From: Salvia splendens
Lineage: Eukaryota > Streptophyta > Magnoliopsida > Lamiales > Lamiaceae
Direction: 5' to 3'
NCBI RefSeq assembly: GCF_004379255.2
Contig: NC_056048.1
Span: forward strand, 10,749,197-10,813,196
Length of the DNA stretch: 64,000 bases
Shown: positions 56,536 to 64,000 of the stretch, piece by piece
How the letters are laid out: the number at the start of each line of letters is the position of its first letter
Position numbering within the stretch: position 1 is the stretch's first letter
Program-made: the position numbers and the translations under genes
Notes under the pieces: generated by a model
What the model was told of the DNA's origin: nothing
What the model saw: only the letters and a program-made list of their open reading frames with translations
The model's database searches: none

Positions 56536-56853
56536 TTCATTATCCACATCCTTTTTATTTTACAAAAGTAACTTTTTAAATTGCTAGCGAAATTTAATAC
56601 TATATGTGATGCATTCTTCAATGTGCAGACAATCAGTTTTCTTTCATATGCACATCATGAGCCATATCAACGAAGAGAAATCGAGCTTATGTATCTTAAA
56701 AATATATCACGAAAAAAAGTAAGTGAGCCCTAAAGAGTATAGTATAGTATAGTGTGTATAAGTACACAATTTACAACATATATACAAAAATAATATCTCG
56801 ACATACATAGTTGGACTTGGCCTCTTTCTATGAGTGAAATGCTACAATTGTAG

Positions 56854-59800
56854 TCACAGGAACGATATGAGGCTCCGGCGGAAGCTGTTGTGCGATCGCC
56901 GTGGTGTAAAGTTGAGCCCGAACATCTCTTTGTGGTGCGTCTGCCCGTGTTGCTCGGAGCTCACCAGCTTCGCCACCAGGAATGCGCTGTCGCTAATGTG
57001 CTCCATCTCATCCGTCTTGGTCCATACTCGGTGCGAGAGCTGCAGCCGCCTGAGCTTGGTGTCGAGGCCGATGCCCCACTTGAGGAAGAGGCTCTCCCGT
57101 TCTTGTTCCGATAGCTTCTTCGACATCCTCTTGCTCAGCATTCGCCTCTCCTCGCGAATCACCTTCATACTGTTTGCAACATACATACCATCCGATAGTT
57201 ATACATTTATACTACTTCTGTCCACAAAAAATAGAACGACACGTATTTAAATGCATAAAGAAAAAACTTGCTAGAAATAGATAGAGACTAATTTTGGTGG
57301 ACGGCTAAAATAAATGTAGCAAAATAAACCATTCCTAGTAGAAAATTGACATAAGTTGGGAAAGGGGAGTCACCTTAGAGCCAGGGTTAGACATTGCCCG
57401 TTGACGACGGTGTTCTCGCCTCGAGAGAATTTGTCCCTCAGGAACTTCATCCTCCTCATCTCGACCTCCATGTATATAGCGTCCGAAGCATCGCCCCCTT
57501 GGAAGAGCATGAAGAAGTAGCTCCGGTGTATCAACGAGACATTGCAAGCGTGCCAGAGCTCGACTATCTCTCGTTGGAGCCTCCTGAACTCGGCAGCCCA
57601 GTTCGAAAGACCTCTGCACTCGTCCACGATTGGATCCAAACCCACATCTTTAACATCCCTCTTTGGAGTCTCATCATCAACTCCTTCCACATTCTACATC
57701 ATTATACAACATCTTATATATACAAACCAAGAAATCTTATGATTCTTAACAAGTTTAAGAAGAAAGAAATCATGATATTCACCTGACACTTGGTATGCAT
57801 ATCTTGGGATGGATCCATCTCAATATCGAATGTATGGTCAGGCGAACACCGAGGATCCTTCCTTGATAGATCTCGAACAAAGGGAGTAAAGCTCAATGGG
57901 GACTGTTTCTTCTCAAAATCCACATATCCTCGTTCCGATCCAAACAAAGACGTGATCTCTCTAAAATCGAGCCAAGGTGAATTCAAGTCAGCAATCCTTG
58001 CTCTGCAGCTTCTGCTCTTGCTCAACTTGAAAAAGGTTGCTAAGGGTGTATCTTGATCCAGTCCATGTGTCGGACGAGATGGGAAATCTGGTGACTGGAT
58101 CGAGCTAACTTCCATCTCTTCCTTAGATAGAGGAGACGACAAGCCTCTCTCTTCATGTTCCTTCGACTGTTCCTCCATTGCACAATCATTCTCCTTGATC
58201 CCTTCATTGTTTTCAGATGGTGATAACACAGCTTGTACGTGGTCGTATACATATGGAATTACCTCTTCATGAGGGAATTCAGAGTCCCCTTCTAAACATA
58301 TGGAATTGCTGTTTGTAGCATCAAGCTCTTCTGTCTCGATGCAACGAACTTCCTTGCATGTATCCTCCTCCGACGTTCCATCACTTTGCTTCTCGATCTC
58401 CTCCCAACCTTGGTCCGAGTAACTGTCGCTGGAGTTTGAAGCTAAGATTATCGGGGATGCACTACCAAGCACCATGTTCTCGTCGAAATATGGGACTTTC
58501 ACTATTTGAGCCTCTGAACTTGTCCTGCTGTGTCCCTGTGAGCAATATCTCGCATCACCATCCGAGGAATGTGGCGTCTCCTCTTCTGACATCGTACTTC
58601 CGGGTGATCTTTGTACTCGCAGATGAGGATAGTGTCCTGATCCTTCCTAGAGAACGAAATCGAGAAAGAAGTGAACAAACGAAAAGGAAGGAACGAAAAA
58701 GGCAATGTTAGCAAAGTTTGGTATGAGAATTGCTACCCGTGTCACGGATGCTTCATTTCCGATTATTTCCAACAAATCTTTCACTTGTGATTGAGCGACG
58801 TCTCTTTGCAGAATAACCTCGTTCAACTTCTCCTCGAGCTAGAAGAAAGTGAAATGGTCAACACTCAGTATTAGTATTAGTAAAAGCATAAGATTCACAC
58901 TACTATCTATTTCGAAATTTCAGACTAATATATATCTTGATTGCCTCATATGTTGAGCATGTATGTAGTGATCAACGAGATAAGAGGTCACGTTGTAACG
59001 GTTAAAGACATCAAAATTGGTTGTCAACGCGGAAATGTTTAGTACCTCAGTGATTTGAAGGTCTTTCTCTCTTAGCATCGCGGAGTAATTTGGCATGGAG
59101 ATAGTGGATTGAGAATTTCTAAGCTCACTCTCGAGTCTTGCTAGCTCCCGTTGCAAATACTTGATCAGAGCTTTGTCAGACATGACCACGTTAACTTGGG
59201 CGTTGGTGGTCACTTCCTTTGCACAGCTCGCAAACAGAAGGGTGTTTCTTGACTGCTCAACGTGGCTGCGTGCAGGGCTCATTGTGCAAATGATGGCGGT
59301 TCTAGCATTCCCCCCTAGCGACGTTTGCAAGATTCGCGTCAGCTTAGAATCTCTGTAAGGAATGTGTCCACCCCGTCCCGTGCTGCATCATAATGTCACG
59401 AATCATATGACGATAAATGAAAATTGGAAAGAGAGAAAGAAGTACGAAAGTGTGAATACCTTAGCTTGCGAATGACAGTTCCTAATGTCAGCAAACTGCG
59501 ATTTATGTGGCAGCCTTCTTTTAATCTCGTCCCAGCTGAATTAGCTTGCGATGCTCGTTCACTTCCAGCAAGATCGACAAAATTCTGTTTCGCGAAGAAC
59601 AAAAAAAGTTCGATATCAATGAGAAAAAAAAATGCACAGCATTTGGAAACATCGGTTATTCACAACTAGTTCTCCTATGTTGTTTACATACCACAGCAGC
59701 TGCAAGAGCGGCGCTGTCCCTGCCTATAAACTCACGGGGCGAGCTTTCCACCGTCTGCAATAACGTAATTCGTCTCAACAAAACATTGTCTAAAATAAGA

Positions 59801-61339
59801 GATTTGACCACACAAGATTCATAATGTTTGTAGACATATATAAGTTCAAGAAAACGCGAGGAAAGAGAAGAAACGGGCATTACCAGTCGAATAATCTGGT
59901 GAGATCTGGAGCTGACTTCATTAAGGGATGTCTCTCCGATTTGCCTTTCAGCTGCAAAAGCAACAGAAGATTGAGAGTCTATAGCTCGACACACTCGACT
60001 AGCTTTGGAGTTCGTTTGCAAGATTCCAAAATTGACTAAATTTCTTACCTTCACATATAGATAGCAGCTGAATCACATGATCCCAGTCCCTTAAGGTTTC
60101 CTCTGTGAGCTTCTCGACCACCGTCCCTCTCTAGCAAAAGCAAAAACGTCGTCTGTCAGGAGATATTGAATAGATTCTCGAAAAATGCAGGCCCGGAAAG
60201 GGAATATTCACCTCTGGATCATCCAAGAGCCTAAGAGGAGTGCTGTCTACACTGAGGAGGTCACGGACGGACTCATTATAGATTTCCAGAGCAGAGAACT
60301 TCAACACGAAATCTCTCTCCGGATGCTGAAACAACATAGTTAGTCGAAGAATAACACAATTCTCACCAAGAATTAACACTGCATTTGCCATTTTGGCATT
60401 ACCTTCTGTATATAATCATATATGTCAGCTATTGCATACTCGGTCACCCCAGTCATTGTGAACGTCTTCCCACTGCTCGTTTGCCCATATGCAAAAACAC
60501 TTGCTGCACAAAAGTTTTATCATAGTTTGGTTCAGATTTGATCTGAAAGAGACTATACATGAAGAAGACAAGGCAAGAAAACAGAATGGGGATAAAACTC
60601 ACAATTCATTCCACTAACAACTGAAATCGCAACATTCTTGGCTGCTCTTTCGTAGACTTCCCTTGTCGAGCAATCGGGCCTAAACACCCTATCTATACAC
60701 GAAGGGGCACAAAAACACAGCACTTCACAAAGCTATCCCCAAATGGCCTCAATATAACAGTTGCATTTCAATGCAACTATTTTCAGCATAACAATTTACA
60801 TACTAAAACATCATTCACCAAATTTAGAACTGAAATCTATAGAGAAAGCAACATTCCCATTTGCCATAACATATCATAATCAATATTCTTATACAACCTC
60901 ACTGAACTTAAAAACATCAAAACTAACAATACACACAAAATTCTTGGAAAGTTACAAGAGGACCATAAAAATATCATCTTTTTACAAAATGTGAACTCAT
61001 ACACACAAAATTCTTGGAAAATTACTAAAAAAATAATCTTTTGACAAACAAGATCAAACCCAAACTTAAAAAACTGAATGAAAAATACCAAAAAACCATC
61101 TCAGAACTATCAAGAAACAGATAAAACTCACCAAATCTGTAAGCAGTTGGATACATGGACCTATCAGAAGCAGAGACATTAACATTCTTGTAAACAACAG
61201 TGTTATCATTGATGCAATCCCAATCTGCAACATCATGTCTCAAGATCTCCTTCCCATTCAAAGGCCTCAAACGCACCGACACATTAATCCTCTCCTCACT
61301 GCCTCTCACCAGCTCCCCTTCACCTTCAACACTCCCCAT
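56854..61339 (-). CDS. NACK-like kinesin (kinesin-7 group, DUF3490), 929 aa
   Basis: Thirteen exons on the minus strand: 61339-61132, 60692-60603, 60503-60403, 60325-60212, 60130-60049, 59951-59884, 59754-59692, 59584-59460, 59382-59046, 58838-58737, 58646-57783, 57693-57374, 57169-56854. All junctions are GT-AG, frame is kept throughout, and the sum is 2,790 nt. The N-terminal motor domain has RVRLRPLN-like [12 protein letters not shown], the P-loop GQTSSGKT (106-113), switch I NEVSSRSH (209-216) and switch II DLAGSER (246-252). [20 protein letters not shown] then leads to a neck and coiled coil (about 340-470). The middle is Ser/acidic, and the last ~170 residues form the DUF3490 domain ([36 protein letters not shown]). 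The family are plus-end microtubule motors; NACK members act in phragmoplast expansion at cytokinesis, others in organelle or transport roles. All nucleotide-binding motifs are present. Confidence 0.93.
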
Positions 61340-62587
61340 TTTCCACCCCACAACTTGTGGAAATCACACAATCACCCCCCACAAAAATGGGGGGACAAGA
61401 AATAAGCCTCACAAGTGAAAGAAAAGGATGGGATTTGTTTTGGAGCAGCCAATGATGAACATGAGCTGAAATTTTAGCAAGGAGTCAATGGAATATACTA
61501 ATCCTTCTCATCAACCATATATGATGTGGGAAACCCCTTTAGTCTCATGCATTAAATTATGGATTTATGCAATTTTTCTTTGGCAAAGGGGTTGTGTGGT
61601 CCATATCTACAGACTGTCAAATGTCTTGATTCTCATGAATGTTTCCTAAGCCAGTGCCTTCAAAACTTAAAATAATGTATGGATTAGGTTGAATTTATGT
61701 CATGCTTAAGGATCAATGATTTCTTTTACCTGAAAATTCGAGTAAAAAGATTTGATTTTTCCCTTTCTTTTTTATTGGGTCTTTGTCAAGGAATGTGTGT
61801 TTTTGCAAGAAAATGTGTCCCTTCTCTCTTTACGCAAAAACCCGCTGCTCCCTTTCTTCACTCTTGAAAGGGGCATTGGAGTGAGTGGCTAAAGATTGGA
61901 TCTTTGAAATGTAGTTTGGTTCTTTTTCTTTTTCAGATTAGAAGTGGTTAAAATACACTGTTAATTATGAATTTAATTTGTGAACTTTTGTTAACGTAAG
62001 CAACGGATTATAATAATCTCATCCAACTAATCCTCAATTGAATGTTTCATTTCATTACGTATGTGGAGTTGACTGAGCCTCGTTTTGCAAGTAATAATAC
62101 TCCAATACTCCTTCACTCCAGTTGAATTTGCTCGGATTTTTAGAAATATACGCCTTTAGTTCTCCTTCTATATTTTCTATTTTCTTATTTAAATTGTCTT
62201 CAATAAATATTTTATTTCACTTTTCCTATTTTTAATAAAAAAATTCTATATTTCAATAACTCATTTTAATCATAATTATTATAAAATTAATATGTATAAA
62301 AGTGAGCCCATAGTTCTATTTACTTTTTTCAATTACTTTCTTTTTCAAAGTCAAATAATTTCTTAAGATCTACGTACACAATAAAAAATGAGACATCTAT
62401 TAAGACCATAAGGATTAATAGAAAGTGAATAGAAAAAAAGTTAAAATGTGAATCTCATTTCTATACACTCCATTTTTATGTTATTTAAAGACATTTTAAC
62501 TTAATGAGTATTTTAAGAAATTGTTTTATTATAGAGAAAAAAAAACAGGTAAAAGAATTACTACTAGATTATAGGTCTTACTATATA
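61340..62587. other. Upstream region of the kinesin gene
   Basis: Sequence 5' of the kinesin start. No unambiguous TATA box is visible on the minus strand in the first 150 bp. The remainder is AT-rich, without genes or clear transposon termini. Confidence 0.4.
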
Positions 62588-62798
62588 CTCCATTTGTCTC
62601 ATGCTACTCGCACTTTTCATCTTTACAGCATAAATTTAAGCATAAGTAATTAGTGTAGTAAAATTAGCATTCAAAGTATAATAAGAGAATACTTAATATC
62701 TTAATTAAATATCCTAATTTTTACTTAAAATAAAAATAGTACAAATAGTTTGAAAATGTCCAAAAATAAAAAGTGCAACTAGCATGGGAGGGAGGGGG
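62588..62798. mobile_element. Stowaway-type MITE
   Basis: The left CTCCATTTGTCTCATGCTAC pairs with the complement of the right end (CCCCCTCCCTCCCATGCTAG), and GCACTTTT recurs inverted next to both. TA flanks both sides. Confidence 0.7.
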
Positions 62799-62813
62799 TA
62801 TAATTTTATAGTA

Positions 62814-63065
62814 CTCCCTCCGTCCGCCATTAGGAGTCTCATTTATGGGCGGCACGGGTTTTAAGAAATGTTAAAAAAAATGGGTGAAAAAAAGTTAGTG
62901 GAATAAGGGTTCCACTTGTATATATTAGTTTTAAATGAAATGTGAGTGGAATGAGTTAGTGGAAGGTGAGACCCTATTACCATTTATGGTAAAAGTGAAC
63001 CATGACTCCTATTTGCGGACGGACTAAAATAGAAAAACGGGACTCCTATTCACAGACGGAGGGAG
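62814..63065. mobile_element. Stowaway-type MITE
   Basis: The left end CTCCCTCCGTCCGCCATTAG and the complement of the right end CTCCCTCCGTCTGTGAATAG form clear inverted repeats, with AGGAGTC continuing the match. TA flanks it. It lies 15 bp from the previous MITE. Confidence 0.85.
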
Positions 63066-63355
63066 TAATAAAATGTAAGGAGTAATAATGTAGAGAAGTG
63101 TGTAGTCCACTTACCAAAATGGAAAAAATGTAAATGTGTCTTTAAATGGCAAATATTCAAAAATGGCAAAACTTGTGAGGTTTTGGCGGACGGGTGAAAT
63201 GAGTTGATCAAATATGATGTATACTTATCATTTTTATAATAAAAGTGAATTGTGAATCATAAACGTGGACTGACCAAAATAATAAATCGAAAATCCTAAT
63301 CGTAGACAGAGTGAATATATACTCATGTGTAGTCGCAAAATTCATTTAAATGATA

Positions 63356-63546
63356 CTAACTCTGTCCCTTAATATGTCGACATGAGTTTTAAGAAATATA
63401 AAGAAAGTCTTATTTTTATATAGTAACATTACAATAAAATGAGTTAGTAGAATATGAAATCCACCAATGAACATTGACGAGACATCTAATAATGTACAAA
63501 CTAAAATGAGAAACTGAGACACGACAAATATTGGAGGCGAACGGAG
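63356..63546. mobile_element. Degenerate Stowaway-type MITE
   Basis: It starts CTAACTCTGTCCCTTAATAT and ends GGAGGCGAACGGAG, flanked by TA. The body contains the GAGTTTTAAGAAATATAAAG and ATGAGTTAGTAGAAT words shared with the copies at 56331 and 62814. Confidence 0.6.
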
Positions 63547-64000
63547 TAATAAAACTGATTTTAAAAAAAGGATCATGAATTTTAGGATTTTGGTATGTCG
63601 TTGGTTTGACAGGGATGTCCAAACATGATTTATGATACAATAAAGTTTAAATTATTAATTTCTCTTCTGACTTTTTTTCACTTATATTTGCTATATTATT
63701 TTTTTTATAATACTTTTCGAGTATAATTTTTAATGAGAATGATGGACCATACCGACTTTTGGGGAAAATTGCCCTCGGGAAAATGATAGTTACATATATT
63801 CCTTAGTTATAGTTATATTTAAAGTATTAAATTTAATCTGTTGGTATAGATCAGCTCGAAATATATTTTAAATTTTCAAGAATGATTGGCCCTGCTTTAA
63901 ATTTGAATATAGCATAGATTCAAATTTGCATTTCATGAATAATTAATTGAAATGTACACAGTGGCTATCACAATAATCTACAAAATACATATCATACTTA
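63547..64000. other. AT-rich sequence to the window edge
   Basis: No gene, repeat or transposon terminus is recognised. Confidence 0.5.

Noticed and set aside
57394..57786. 130-codon plus-strand frame
   Set aside because: Antisense shadow of kinesin exon 12, whose frame encodes the DUF3490 domain.

Overview
The window is nuclear DNA of a flowering plant, most likely a eudicot. It is AT-rich, its genes have short GT-AG exons, and most of it is transposable elements nested in one another. No bacterial, organellar or CRISPR features are present, and the species cannot be fixed from the sequence.

Four host genes frame the window. At the left edge, minus strand, is a NYN-domain plus LOTUS-domain putative RNase (5' end at 2221, running off the edge at 1). 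On the right are a WAT1/UMAMIT (MtN21-type) transporter of seven exons (49973-52868, plus), a small very acidic protein with a predicted N-myristoylated start (53453-55375, plus), and a 13-exon NACK-like kinesin (56854-61339, minus). From memory, the first three families are neighbours in Arabidopsis (At5g64710, At5g64700, At5g64690). If so, the 47.7 kb between 2222 and 49972 is a transposon expansion of an old gene pair.

The expansion has five blocks. (1) 2460-11626: a Stowaway-type MITE, then a scrambled Ty3-type element (a plus-strand LTR, two split gag pieces and an inverted LTR) invaded by a solo LTR (3548-4608) and by a 2.0 kb non-autonomous LTR element (8774-10795) that landed next to the TATA box of the inverted LTR. 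(2) 11627-17602: a 5,976 bp hAT element with a perfect 8-bp target duplication and a broken transposase, itself carrying a PIF/Harbinger-type MITE (with a six-unit 73-bp array) and a solo LTR. (3) 19161-22290: a second hAT with a perfect 8-bp duplication, carrying a Stowaway-type MITE and a PIF/Harbinger element that encodes only the Myb/trihelix ORF1. (4) 23117-30421: a young Tat/Retand-type LTR element (LTRs differ at 8 of 618 positions, perfect 5-bp duplication) that kept gag and lost protease, RT and most of integrase. It carries an intact four-exon antisense gene predicted to encode 830 residues. (5) 31909-44300: a ~137-bp satellite unit split by a MITE and by a solo LTR (LTR A). LTR A holds a second copy of itself (LTR B), another MITE, Athila-like LTR pieces and a third hAT whose transposase is one frameshift from open. 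Smaller insertions follow up to 49.6 kb.

The elements do not work together as a pathway; they form a time-ordered stack. The most interesting items are the intact spliced antisense gene, the 73-bp array in which each unit pairs a plant snRNA-type USE with a TATA box at Pol II-like spacing, two LTRs that appear to end in TG...TA, and the reconstructable insertion order. Exon borders and element ends were read by hand from splice signals, reading frame and target duplications; family names rest on recognised motifs, not on searches.
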